A DNA stretch of 64,000 nucleotides from Beroe forskalii (lineage: Eukaryota > Ctenophora > Nuda > Beroida > Beroidae), in assembly GCA_011033025.1 (NCBI GenBank), contig WFMF01000159.1:1-64000 (forward strand), written 5' to 3'. The position numbers were made by a program, and so were the translations under genes. Shown here piece after piece: positions 39,801 through 45,973 of this stretch (position 1 is its first letter; every line of letters begins with the position of its first letter). The notes under the pieces are model-generated. The model was not told the DNA's origin. It searched no databases and was given only the letters and a program-made list of their open reading frames with translations.

Positions 39801-42380
39801 AAATACACATTACCAATGTAAAATGGTCAATGGTTATGACATTCATCATGGTGATTTAGCAGTTTTTCTGGGAGGCCTGTTAATAAACACTTACTAAATT
39901 GTTACTAATTTTGAAAGTGCTCCTAATTGCCCCTGCCTCTTACAATACAATTCCAGCATTACAGAAATTCCATGCACATTGCAAAAACGGGATAATTTCT
40001 AAGTGATATTATGTGGATTGTGGACATACCAGCTGTAGCTCCCTCCTTCTAAAGAAGACTTCTTTCATTGTTGGGTCCTGCCACAAGCTCTTAATAAGGG
40101 GGTAGTATTCTTTTTCGAAGATGGCAGCATCAATCTCAGTCTGCAGGAATTTATTTCAAATTCAAAGAACAAAATCAGTTAAAACATAATCTGTATCAAT
40201 TTATATTAATTTTACAGAAACTTTTGCTAGAGAAGTAAGTTTAATTTGTTCAGTGAGATTTTCAATGAATGATGTAAATAGCTACCTTTGCACTGTAATC
40301 TAAAAGAATCTGAGCTTCCTCTTCACGGTCTTCAGCCAACCAGTTAATTTCTGAAAGTAGTGAAGGAGGGTTAGAAATGGAAATTGCCCCAGAAAATTGC
40401 CCCAGAAAATTTGCACCTACTTTCTCTACTGTTGTAACCACAAAGCCACAATAGCAATCAATAGGAGGGCAAAATTTCTTTGCATGAGCATCTACTTCAA
40501 AAATGATATCTTCGGTGATAAGAGCTCTTTAATGGATCTCATTAGGCCCATTAAGATTTTTTTTGAATATAGCTATATGGGCCAATCACTGATTACCAAG
40601 AAGTTGTCTGCCTTGGAGAAGAGTCTTTATGTTTCGCACAACATTGTGAAGGATTGGAATACGGCACATCATTAGTTCTTGTGTTTTATATCCCTGAAAA
40701 AAATGACATGTCAAGTTCAACTGACCCAGATGTCTCATCCTTTTGTGGCACAGCATATTGCACCATGCCTGGGTTTCATATATATTATTATTATTATTAT
40801 TTCGATTAACCTATCAAACCCCTTGTAGATCTGGACGAGTTTGTGTTACTTTAGTAATTTGTCTAACCCCTCGTTCCAATTGATATCAGAAAATTATAAC
40901 ACTTTTTGCTGCATGTGACAGCATGTGAAAAGTATTTTTAATACAACACAACTTTAAAAAGTACCCAAGCATTGGACTCAAAAGGTTGAGACACCATGGT
41001 GATGATGGAGAGAATAGTTCATATTTCAAGTGAAATATAGTACAGTACCATAGTTTTTAGGTACATAGTCATATTTAAATCTAGCCAATAATGTTATCCT
41101 GTGTTTATAAGATGTTTGTTGTATACAAAAAATAATCAATGATATCTTTAGTTTAACGAGCATATTATTATTATATAGGGATGTCATCAAACAAATTTGA
41201 TCACTTTCTAAAACTGTGCTAGCATTTAAAATCCAGTATTCAGCAACTACAGCATTTGAAATATAACTCACAGAACCATGTATGATCCTCATCTGCTTCA
41301 GGAAAGTACTTTTACCACTTTCCCCTGCCCCCAGCAGGAGAACTTTGACCTATGAAGAACACAGATGAACATCTTACTTATAAAAAAATTGTTAATTGTG
41401 AATTGTGAATGTTTTTTGTACATCATGTCCCATGGAAATGTGAGCCCAATGGGAAAAGTGCACATGCAGATTAATTGTGCTTCTTCATGATTTCTGTTTA
41501 ATGCTGATTTGACTTTGTTGCTCATAACTTTTGATCTGATTGGAAATTTTGAAGCAGTAATTTGAATTGCATCAATTTGAATTGCATTGTTTGAAATTTG
41601 CAAATGCAGTGGTGTATAGCAGCACCAAGTGAGCTGTGTATTTGCAGGCCCAATGGGCCTGCTAGTATATTATATATGCCAATCTAACGATGCATAGTGG
41701 TATTGTTGTACTTATTGCACGAGACAAAGCCGAGTGCCAATAAGTGTACAAATCACACGAGGAAAAGCCGAGTGTTGATTAGTACACTAATGTGCACGAG
41801 GGGTCAGACGAGCGCATATAAGTGCAACTATATCACTTCTGGGGAGTTAGATTAGCGTATAATAAGAGTGGTCTTATAAATTTTATGAATGGTGTTGACA
41901 TACAAAAGTTATGCAATATGATTTTAAGAGCTTGAATTGAAAAATATGATACTGATCTCTTTGATTTGATAATTTATAGTAAAGTAGTCTGCCACTGTTG
42001 AGTGGTAAATGCCAATAATGCACCTTTATGAAACTTGAAAGTTGTCATCAAATTGTAACTAATACTTTTAAAACATCACCAGAGCATCTATCATTGAGGC
42101 TCCCACTACCTTTGAGACTTTTTAATAGCATTTAGATGCCTTAAATAAACCTAAGAATTTAAAGATGTGCACTGAAAAATTCATGGATAGACATTTAAAT
42201 ATATTATCATTAAAAAGCAGTTGATAAGAAATTTGTAAACTTGTATATTATTATATTAACCTGCTTCCTTTGGTTTGCTTGATCTTTTTTCAAAGTCCTG
42301 TCAATATCATCATTGATAACTTTTTGAGGATCCTCTACACAGCATGTTAGCATTCCGTTGAAAACACTGAAAGCCCCCAT
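2253..42380 (-). CDS. Heterotrimeric G-protein alpha subunit, N-terminal part (exons 1-6)
   Basis: Membrane-associated GTPase that couples seven-helix receptors to effectors. Minus-strand exons: 42261-42380 (ATG; starts [18 protein letters not shown], with Gly2 for myristoylation and a Cys pair for palmitoylation), 41272-41349 (P-loop GAGESGKST followed by [11 protein letters not shown]), 40597-40693, 40286-40350, 40030-40140 (ends FFRRRELQL) and then a 51-nt exon present twice (19466-19516 and 2253-2303; [17 protein letters not shown]). All junction phases agree (0, 0, 1, 0, 0) and donors are GTTAAT, GTGAGT, GTAATC, GTAGCT, GTATGT and GTAATT. Together they give about 175 residues: N-helix, P-loop and most of the helical domain. 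Switch regions, NKxD and TCAT-type motifs are not in the window and must lie left of base 1. Class is uncertain: [10 protein letters not shown] is G12/13-like, HGSGY and IKSLW.DP are Gq-like. The intron after exon 5 is at least 20.5 kb, very unlike the short ones before it, because the segmental duplication sits there. Confidence 0.9.
2600..2672 (-). repeat. tRNA-derived repeat (SINE head or tRNA pseudogene), copy 1
   Basis: On the minus strand an A-box-like GGTTGGTGTAATGGTAGA, a seven-base anticodon loop CTCATGA with CAT at the anticodon position on a TTTGG/TCGAA stem, and a B box GAGTTCGATTCTC are in the right order and spacing. The acceptor arms do not pair, so I do not call it a working tRNA. 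The protein-like reading [10 protein letters not shown] on the other strand is the usual artefact of such repeats. Confidence 0.7.
5925..6565. mobile_element. MITE-like element with GGGACA minisatellite core (copy 1 only)
   Basis: Terminal inverted repeats GGGGGGAGTGTCACTGTCCC and GGGACAGTGAAACCCCCCC enclose runs of TGGGACAAATGGGACAATT in both orientations, split by a unique centre (about 6045-6235). The target duplication ATAAT is directly visible (5920-5924, 6566-6570), and the empty site with a single ATAAT is present in copy 2 near 28300. It is non-coding; the repetitive Trp-Asp-Lys reading on the minus strand is a by-product of the hexamer. Confidence 0.85.
6649..7150. mobile_element. 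MITE-like element, GACCCGTTCTAGACAGG termini (copy 1 only)
   Basis: Ends GACCCGTTCTAGACAGG and CCTGTCTAGAACAGGTC are inverted repeats. The inside is full of short palindromes (GGCTATAGCTCGAGC, CTCGAGCTATAGCTCG). The corresponding site in copy 2 (about 28383) reads TTAATAAC with no element. No ORF of note, so non-autonomous. Confidence 0.8.
8110..9167. mobile_element. 1.06-kb fold-back element with TA target duplication (copy 1 only)
   Basis: Two arms of roughly 500 bp, nearly perfect inverted copies of each other, start CCGGGTGGGCCAAAAAGAAC and end in its complement; the short unique centre is near 8620-8660. Removing it together with one TA gives exactly the sequence of copy 2 at about 29200, so this is a TA-site insertion in the style of Tc1/mariner-derived elements. 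No transposase is encoded. Confidence 0.9.
9799..9830. repeat. (CT)n microsatellite
   Basis: About 16 CT units. The matching site in copy 2 (29828-29850) is shorter and interrupted by GTCG. Confidence 0.9.
10031..11076. mobile_element. Element with C/G-rich ends and an array of GGTACC palindromes, copy 1
   Basis: Ends ACTGTAGGGGGGGGG and CCCCCCACTGTAG, each followed inwards by repeats of CCCCCCAAAATTAAACCCCC. The interior holds about 15 copies of the palindromic core AAATGGTACCATTT (some truncated) spaced roughly every 40 bp and separated by AAAATCA(G/C)RAACAAAAA-type text. Present at the same place in both duplicates, so it predates the duplication. No convincing ORF; the Asn-Lys-Asn-Gly-Thr readings come from the repeat. 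I do not know the family. Confidence 0.7.
11430..11900 (-). CDS. Small secreted four-cysteine protein, copy 1
   Basis: Single-exon ORF of 156 residues. A clear signal peptide ([17 protein letters not shown]) at residues 5-21 predicts export. The mature part has four cysteines (QRC, FNC, RGC, EIC), room for two disulfides, no N-glycosylation sequon and no further membrane segment. The C-terminal half ([20 protein letters not shown]) faintly recalls an Ig/beta-sandwich strand pattern, but I do not recognise the family. It lies inside the G-alpha intron on the same strand. The second copy at 33117-33587 differs by one codon (Arg to Asn, two base changes). The 172-codon reading on the opposite strand is a shadow. 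That the ORF stays open in both copies while flanks carry indels supports a real gene. Confidence 0.75.
   Translation of the reverse strand: MMLTTLKLALLMIVSSLVAVEGTTVTEFWQRCRWIDKTKPERPEEIKHKFNCRMVIALEKDGVAINTWESLMDESNGISNLRGCRVPDGNLDEICSEIKDVASLRRNILLTVINNELKKGGAWRVKWTENGEDFESEPTEFAVRNLDTDPNPFTRV
12311..12404. promoter_or_regulatory. Inverted-repeat module with TGACGTCA, about 400 bp upstream of the secreted-protein ORF (copy 1)
   Basis: Arms CCGCGCGGGAGAAATAGGCGG and CCGCCTATTTCTCTTGCGCGG enclose ACGTCATCAAC and a full TGACGTCA at 12369-12376. Related modules (GGCGG..TGACGTCA..CCGCC) occur near 5840-5900, 7188-7240, 9615-9670 and 13830-13860. TGACGTCA is the CREB/ATF palindrome; a role in transcription is inference, and the module may equally be a tiny mobile element. 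Confidence 0.4.
12964..13034. repeat. Tandem TGCGAACACATC / TGCGAACACATAATC, copy 1
   Basis: Two 12-bp units followed by three 15-bp units. Confidence 0.85.
14396..14530. repeat. GTCAAAT-type short tandem, copy 1
   Basis: Degenerate repeats of TCAGTCAAATGT and TCAAATTTCAG. The matching array in copy 2 lies at 36069-36200 and differs in unit number and order. Confidence 0.7.
15915..18252. mobile_element. 2.3-kb TTAA-flanked inverted-repeat element in the spacer between duplicates
   Basis: Starts TTAAAGGACCAGTAAACTG and ends with its complement CAGTTTACTGGTCCTTTAA. Subterminal parts are also inverted: GTGACGTCACTTAATCCCTG at 16059 and its complement at 18079-18098. It contains CCCCCCTTAGG/CCTAGATTTTT hairpins (16500-16570, 16795-16890), repeated ACCATAATTGG phrases, and a nested MITE at 17335-17686. 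No transposase ORF, so non-autonomous or decayed. A shorter relative is at 36264-36881. Confidence 0.75.
17335..17686. mobile_element. MITE with TACTCTGCAG termini, nested
   Basis: Ends TACTCTGCAGTACCTAATAA and TTATTAGGTACTACAGAGTA. Clearly homologous to 54296-54696 (shared phrases GGCCAGGTACACTTAAAAAG, TTCATCAGAAATC, TTTGGCAGCCCCCC). Inserted into the element at 15915-18252. Confidence 0.8.
18255..18500. repeat. Tandem TATTATTTTCATAGTTTT array
   Basis: About nine diverged units of 19-21 bp (TTTTGGTATTATTTTCATAG). Followed up to 18755 by unique AT-rich sequence containing a hairpin with the core CTCGGCTGCGCCTCG at 18673-18703. No gene. Confidence 0.75.
19466..19516 (-). CDS. G-alpha exon 6, duplicate nearer to exon 5
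   Basis: Reads [17 protein letters not shown] on the minus strand, matching the G-alpha segment around KYYLNDLDRVAD that follows RRREYQL. Acceptor CTATTTCAG, donor GTAATT. It is 51 nt, phase 0 on both sides, so it splices in frame after the exon at 40030-40140. It is identical in sequence to the copy at 2253-2303. Confidence 0.85.
19926..19998 (-). repeat. tRNA-derived repeat, copy 2
   Basis: Counterpart of 2600-2672 in the second duplicate. The anticodon stem is TTTGA/TCGAA and the T arm reads GGGTTCGATTCCC. Compared with copy 1, one T-stem pair is G-C here and A-T there, a two-sided change. The acceptor stem is again not formed. Confidence 0.7.
21079..25680. mobile_element. 4.6-kb insertion in copy 2, no long ORF
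   Basis: Absent from copy 1 (uninterrupted near 3738). Subterminal inverted repeats AAAATTCAGGTGG (about 21098) and CCACCTGAATTTT (about 25640) support a single element. It holds three copies of the palindrome CACGTGAGTTCACGTG, each followed by GACG(T/A)TTTGTA (22345, 24133, 24274), six TGACGTCA sites, a ~115-bp tandem (22680-23195), a (TTTA)n tract near 22577 and an AT-rich tract near 24470. All ORFs are short; I find no transposase, polymerase or capsid-like protein. Family unknown. Confidence 0.65.
22680..23195. repeat. ~115-bp homopolymer-rich tandem units
   Basis: Four to five diverged units, each pairing a C/G-rich phrase (GGGGCGTGGGGGGCCACGCC in the second) with TTTTCACAAAAAATTAAA and a tract of T then A. 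The overlapping proline/phenylalanine-rich ORFs come from this repeat and are not genes. Confidence 0.7.
27465..27960. mobile_element. Inverted-repeat element with TCCGGACGAGGGTCGTCAGA core (copy 2 only)
   Basis: Missing from copy 1. Contains TCCGGACGAGGGTCGTCAGA followed by CCCGAGCGG, shared with 37706-38085, and ends in a long hairpin TGTGTTATCGAAAATTGTCA..TGATAATTTTCGATAACACA (27861-27920) around an ACTCGGCTGACGCCTCG loop. No ORF of note. Confidence 0.65.
30056..32746. mobile_element. GGTACC-array element, copy 2, split by an insertion
   Basis: Same element as 10031-11076, but interrupted between about 30654 and 32286. The flanking array units match copy 1 on both sides of the break, so the insertion happened after the segmental duplication or was lost from copy 1. 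Confidence 0.75.
30654..32286. repeat. Insertion with ~165-bp tandem units carrying a GGGGGC..GCCCCC hairpin
   Basis: At least six diverged units, each beginning around GGGGGTCTGGGGGCGGCAG and continuing with CCCCCAGAAGCCAGACGTTT, then AT-rich text with TTTCACCTCAATTGGG. The first and last units are the most diverged (30725-30900, 31660-31960). Ends near 30665 and 32220-32260 share the phrases CTCCCATTAGCA and CCTCCCAGTA, suggesting terminal repeats. A single related unit stands at about 61196-61275 in the MITE downstream of the RAG1/Transib-like gene. No gene. Confidence 0.7.
33117..33587 (-). CDS. Small secreted four-cysteine protein, copy 2
   Basis: 156 residues with the same signal peptide and cysteines as 11430-11900. 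The only difference I see is KPENPEE here against KPERPEE there. Upstream sequence is shared for at least 500 bp, so both copies probably carry the same promoter. It could be an ordinary duplicate still under purifying selection or a pair kept alike by gene conversion. Function unknown. Confidence 0.75.
   Translation of the reverse strand: MMLTTLKLALLMIVSSLVAVEGTTVTEFWQRCRWIDKTKPENPEEIKHKFNCRMVIALEKDGVAINTWESLMDESNGISNLRGCRVPDGNLDEICSEIKDVASLRRNILLTVINNELKKGGAWRVKWTENGEDFESEPTEFAVRNLDTDPNPFTRV
33997..34088. promoter_or_regulatory. Inverted-repeat module with TGACGTCA, copy 2
   Basis: Same module as 12311-12404 with TGACGTCA at 34054-34061. One G is lost from each arm (CGCGGGAG to CGCGGAG; GCGCGGG to GCGCGG), so pairing is kept. 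Confidence 0.4.
34656..34733. repeat. Tandem TGCGAACACATC / TGCGAACACATAATC, copy 2
   Basis: Same array as 12964-13034 with more 12-bp units; the copy number changed after the duplication. Confidence 0.85.
36264..36881. mobile_element. 0.6-kb TTAA-flanked MITE (copy 2 only)
   Basis: TTAAAGGACGAGTAAAGCG at the left, CGCTTTACTCGTCCTTTAA at the right; the ends resemble those of 15915-18252. The left flank (36204-36263) is repeated in inverted orientation right after the element (36882-36942). Non-coding. Confidence 0.8.
36950..37057. repeat. Near-perfect 108-bp palindrome
   Basis: Arms of about 50 bp (AATGAAACTAGTTTTAACTT on the left, its complement on the right) meet at CCTGAAAATTCAGG. Only one arm exists in copy 1 (14590-14640), so the other was made by an inverted duplication. 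Confidence 0.85.
37706..38085. mobile_element. Relative of the 27465-27960 element (copy 2 only)
   Basis: Shares AAAGGAGCACTC and TCCGGACGAGGGTCGTCAGA with 27465-27960. Its right half folds into an outer stem TGACCGTATACC/GGTATACGGTCA (37958-37969, 38048-38059) enclosing two hairpins, GATAATG/CATTATC and CAACTTACA/TGTAAGTTG, each with a CTCGG-type loop. The site in copy 1 (about 15240) is empty. Confidence 0.65.
38733..39126 (+). mobile_element. 5'-truncated retroelement tail (Penelope-like or non-LTR)
   Basis: Present only in copy 2 and flanked by the short direct repeat ATAACT. It starts within an open frame (38776-38970) that ends [20 protein letters not shown], which resembles the C-terminal end of GIY-YIG-bearing retroelement proteins, then about 150 bp of 3' untranslated sequence. 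The family call is tentative. It looks like an ordinary truncated insertion. Confidence 0.5.
39241..39333. repeat. Long stepped hairpin around CTCGGCTTCGCCTCG
   Basis: Three nested stems, TACTACACAC/GTGTGTAGTA, GGTGTGGATT/AATCCACACC and ATATTCC/GGAATAT, surround the core ACTCGGCTTCGCCTCGA. It lies just right of the end of duplicate copy 2. Confidence 0.75.
39334..40029. other. G-alpha intron sequence, no other feature seen
   Basis: AT-rich, no ORF, no repeat I could match. It begins the large intron following the 40030-40140 exon. Confidence 0.5.
41708..41787. repeat. Two adjacent hairpins with CGAG..GCCGAGTG loops
   Basis: GTACTTATTG/CAATAAGTGTAC around CACGAGACAAAGCCGAGTG, then GTGTACAAATCA/TGATTAGTACAC around CACGAGGAAAAGCCGAGTG; a third, weaker one follows at about 41788-41825. 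They are the reverse-complement form of the CTCGGC..CCTCG module and lie in the G-alpha intron between 41350 and 42260. Confidence 0.65.
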
Positions 42381-42535
42381 GTCTACTTAGGTCATTCTCA
42401 AATTTTACAAAATTATTCACTCTTATCACTTCCTGTGATCATGACAGTACTCAACTTTTGACAGGTTCAGAATGTTTCTAGGTTTGGTACAATTGCATGG
42501 CTAGGCAAATAAACAAATAAAAAAAGACTTGACCC

Positions 42536-42960
42536 ATGGCCACTGGCAAGTCAGTTACCCAAGCAGTCCATTTCAAAAAATTAAAAGAAGGCTTTCCCCC
42601 AGGAAGGAGGAAGATTTTGGGTCAGATAAGGTATGTGGGGGGTTGCCCTAATTTCAATGATTCTGAGGGGACTTGGACAGAATGGGGGAGTGAAAAAATT
42701 AAAGGGGGGATTGGGATCTGGCAAAATTTGAGATGCCCAAAAGGGGGGATTGAGGATTTTGAAAATTCAGGGGGAGGTTTTGGCAAGGGGGGGGTTGAAA
42801 AATTCAGGGGGGGGGATTGGACCCAGGATGAAGCTATGTGAACTTGGAGCTTCTGAAACTGACACATTACATTTTGTGGTTGGGGGGGGGACTGGGCACC
42901 CATCAAATGCATTTGACCCCACAACATGGTCACAAGTCCGTGACGTGTGCCACAGTGTTA
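42536..42960. repeat. G-run-rich stretch upstream of G-alpha
   Basis: Many runs of five to nine G on the plus strand in phrases like GGGGGGATTG and TTCAGGGGGGGGGATTGG. Could form G-quadruplexes; the glycine-rich and proline-rich ORFs on the two strands are composition artefacts. It starts about 155 bp upstream of the G-alpha ATG. Confidence 0.5.
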
Positions 42961-43935
42961 GCTATCTTTAAACCATATCATTTTTGGTAACTCATGCTTC
43001 ATTTGGATCTGCCTAGTTCTCAGATGAAGGCATTTCTTTCATGGATCCCATCAAAGATTATGGTTGCAGCTGTTGGAGAGTTCTGTGGCTTGACTTGTGA
43101 AACAAATGATTAGTGAAACAAATCATTAATATTTATAGCTCACAGAATTTCTTTAAGGAAAATCACAGTAATAAATAAATCTTGTATGAAATCTCAAATA
43201 TCATTTTCAATGGCACCCTTTTTGAAAAGAAAGTTCAATAAGAATTTTATCTGAGTAGATAGAGAGATTCCGTACTGAAAGGACTCAGCCTTGAAGATTA
43301 ACTGGATAACAAAGTTGTTGGTTTGCTTAGTTATTAAGACATGGTTGAGATTAATCTGGGTATTAATCTGGGGATGGTTTGGAGGTTGTGGGATAATGAA
43401 AGAAATTTTTTGAGAGTAGGTGTTTCAGGCTTCAGGGTATTATTAGTGATCTCAGATCTTGACTTCTTAATCAAATAATTCTAGTTAAGTCCTAGATGTC
43501 TATGATACTTATTTACTATGCAAGAGATGCCTGATGGCTTAGCTAATCCAATAACTCAGGCAATCCCAATTCAGTATATTATTGTTATGTTTGTAGTATA
43601 CCCATACGCCTTTATAGATAAGACATTGGATTTGATAGTTTCAACTTTTGGGTGACACGCTTCACTGCAGCTAAAGGATGCTCTCGCCTTGTCTGCTTAA
43701 TCACATCCCAGGAACAATGGGTGGGATCATGGATGAATAAAATTTAGCAAAAAAATATGGAGATGGCACAGAGAAATAAGTAAAGGTTTGTTGCTTTCCA
43801 TAATATCTTAATGAGGAGAAGAATAAGTGGGAACCAAAATAAGGAACAGGGCAAGGGATGGGGAAATTCAGACAGAGTTAATTATTAATATTAACTGATG
43901 AAGGAGATCTAGATGCAAATATGACAACCCTACGA
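42961..43935. other. Intergenic or 5' intron sequence, no gene
   Basis: No ORF or splice-consistent exon. About 50 bp at 43585-43635 are an inverted copy of 7497-7550 (TATACCCATACGCCTTTATA), a short dispersed repeat. Confidence 0.5.
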
Positions 43936-43939
43936 AACC

Positions 43940-44330
43940 TATGCACTCATTGGTGCGCGGCGCGTACACGCCATTTAGGTCCGCGCGCTACGTCAAGTTT
44001 TGGTAGCGTTAGGCTAAAATAATTAGACGATCCGTCCATCAACATTCCAATGCGCGGCGCAATGGCGCGCAACATTCAAAATCAGTGATTCAGACTTTTT
44101 GTTCTTAACAAATGCAATTGCAGAACAAAGGGTGGAACGTGAACGAATACTTACCCTATTTTCCCTTATTCAACCGCATGGCCTTAAGGTCAACACTCAA
44201 CGACAGAACGGCGTAAAAATCCTATTACTATCGTGGTCAAGACAGTAACAAAAAGAAACGCAGAGATCAGATTAATCAAGGCGAAAATTGGTGACTTTCG
44301 AGGCCGATACTAGGCCTCTATACTTTAAAT
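43940..44330 (-). promoter_or_regulatory. CpG-richer stretch, possible 5' UTR exon of G-alpha
   Basis: Unlike its surroundings this piece has many CpGs (GGTGCGCGGCGCGTACACGC, TCCGCGCGCTACG). On the minus strand a consensus donor GTAAGTATT follows AATAG, with donor G at 44154, which would end a non-coding first exon starting in 44155-44330; the ATG exon at 42380 would then need an acceptor such as CCTAAG just upstream of the ATG. Inference only. Confidence 0.3.
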
Positions 44331-44440
44331 TGGCATGGCCACAAATAACCGGTAGAAAGACGTTGTAGGCAGCCAAAGCACACTATTCATTGAGCCTTTT
44401 TTACTAGTCATTCATGGCCGCTATGAGGGTCATATAATTT

Positions 44441-44990
44441 GGAGAACGAGGTCGTTCAGATATAACACTCACGTATACGACTGTCGCCTATTATTGGCTT
44501 AGTGAAAAGACCGATAATGGTATCCCGTGGTCGGTGTAAGCTTTGTTTTTAGCCACTGTGCGGCTGTTTTACGACAATTATACCGATAAAAGGCCGTCTT
44601 ATACATAACAGAACGGTACAACTTATATAAGTTGTACGGTAATATGTGTCTTATGCAATTGCAAATGACCGTAAGCGTACAACTTAACCGAATATGAGCC
44701 TCATATCGGCCATTATAACCAGTATATATGGGCTTTAAAACACCCGGTATCCCGTGGCCCTGGTCGGTGTACGCTTTATTTTAGCTCGCTGTGCGGCTGT
44801 TTTGCGGCAATTATTATACCGTTCTGTTATATATACAAGACGGCCTTTTATCGGTATAATTGTCGTAAAACAGCCGCACAGCGGCCAAAAATAAATCCAT
44901 TATCGGTCTTATCACTAAAGCTAATAATAGGCGACAGTCGTATACACTATACGTGAGTGTTATATCTGAACGACCTCGTTCTCCCAAATT
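44441..44990. mobile_element. 550-bp palindromic element between the divergent genes
   Basis: TTTGGAGAACGAGGTCGTTC at the left and GAACGACCTCGTTCTCCCAAA at the right are inverted repeats that continue inwards for about 180 bp (GACTGTCGCCTATTATTGGC, GTGCGGCTGTTTTACGACAA and complements). Internal units GTGCGGCTGTTTT and ATCCCGTGG..TCGGTGTA occur more than twice, giving nested palindromes. Non-coding fold-back element; it occupies the space between the G-alpha 5' end and the RAG1/Transib-like gene. Confidence 0.8.
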
Positions 44991-45044
44991 GGGCAGTGGG
45001 CACGATGTCTCGTTAATTAAGCATCAAACCAATCGCAGAGTATA

Positions 45045-45233
45045 ATGAAATTAAAACTGAAAGTCACGAACGGAAAGCTTATAAGAAAAAGAAAAAAACT
45101 TCTGCAGTTACAGCAAATGCAAATGAAAAAGCTTCTAGAAGAATCTGAGCAACTGCAAAACAAAATGGCGGAATCAAAGAATTCGTACGCGATGCAGCTT
45201 ATTTCGCGTTCGCAAAGTTATTTTGTCCAATAA
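45045..45233 (+). CDS. Small Lys/Gln-rich ORF, possible coiled coil
   Basis: 62 codons from an ATG: a basic start (KLIRKRKKLLQLQQMQMKK) followed by a heptad-like LLEESEQLQNKM stretch. It could be a small gene or an upstream exon of the gene that follows; I see no consensus donor inside that would join in phase. Low support. Confidence 0.2.
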   Translation: MKLKLKVTNGKLIRKRKKLLQLQQMQMKKLLEESEQLQNKMAESKNSYAMQLISRSQSYFVQ

Positions 45234-45627
45234 GCCGCGCGTGGCATGGCGCATTTAAAAATCGTTATTTTCACAACTCAAAATTTTGAGGAGAATAAAT
45301 TATCTTAATCATGGTGTAAATTATTTATTGATTTCAAAACCTTTTTTAATTGCATTCTGCCTTATTTATGTGTTTCTTTCAATTCCATATTATTAGCGGC
45401 ATGCACACTGTGGCGAATTCATTTTCAAAGCTGTTTAAGTTCATTTTAAAACTTAAAATATATTGCGCGGCTTGGTACTGAAGCTGAGCAGTGCAAGTGA
45501 GCAGGCAGAACAAAAACACTGCGTTGCGTTACCGTGATGACTCACGATTTCTCACCATCTTTCTTCTCCAGCCTCTTCCACCCTCCTTCCAACTGATAGC
45601 AACTGCCTCTTTCACAGCCCTCTCCAT

Positions 45628-45736
45628 GCCCGTGAGAAGACACGCATCAAGTGCTGATGCTCAGCAAGAGCTTAGCAGAGCTATTCTTCGAAAGTTCGTT
45701 GAAATTTGCAAACCTATACTCGCTCTTCAGCTTTAG
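45628..45736 (+). CDS. Short ORF upstream of the RAG1/Transib-like gene
   Basis: Thirty-six codons from the ATG in TCTCCATGCCCGTGAGAAG (MPVRRHASSADAQQELSRAI..) with a helical, protein-like composition. It may be part of a 5' exon or chance. No donor joins it to 45974 in phase 1 by eye. Confidence 0.18.
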
Positions 45737-45973
45737 CTGCATCCCTTTACTGACTAATACGACATACGTTATTGTGTTTCTCAACACAAACCGATATTAA
45801 ATCGTTTTAGTGTCAACTCGGTCAATTCAGGATCAGCATCTCTTATTACTCAGGCTAAGTAAAAGTTAACAAGGTATTGATAATGAACGTGTTGTTTGTT
45901 TACTTTTATTTTTGGTTGTTCCTGTTCCGTATAGTAAATGCCTCTGGAGATAACACTGATACCCCCTTCACAG

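Noticed and set aside
42536-42971. Gly-rich and Pro-rich ORFs on both strands
   Set aside because: Result of G runs; no splice or start context.
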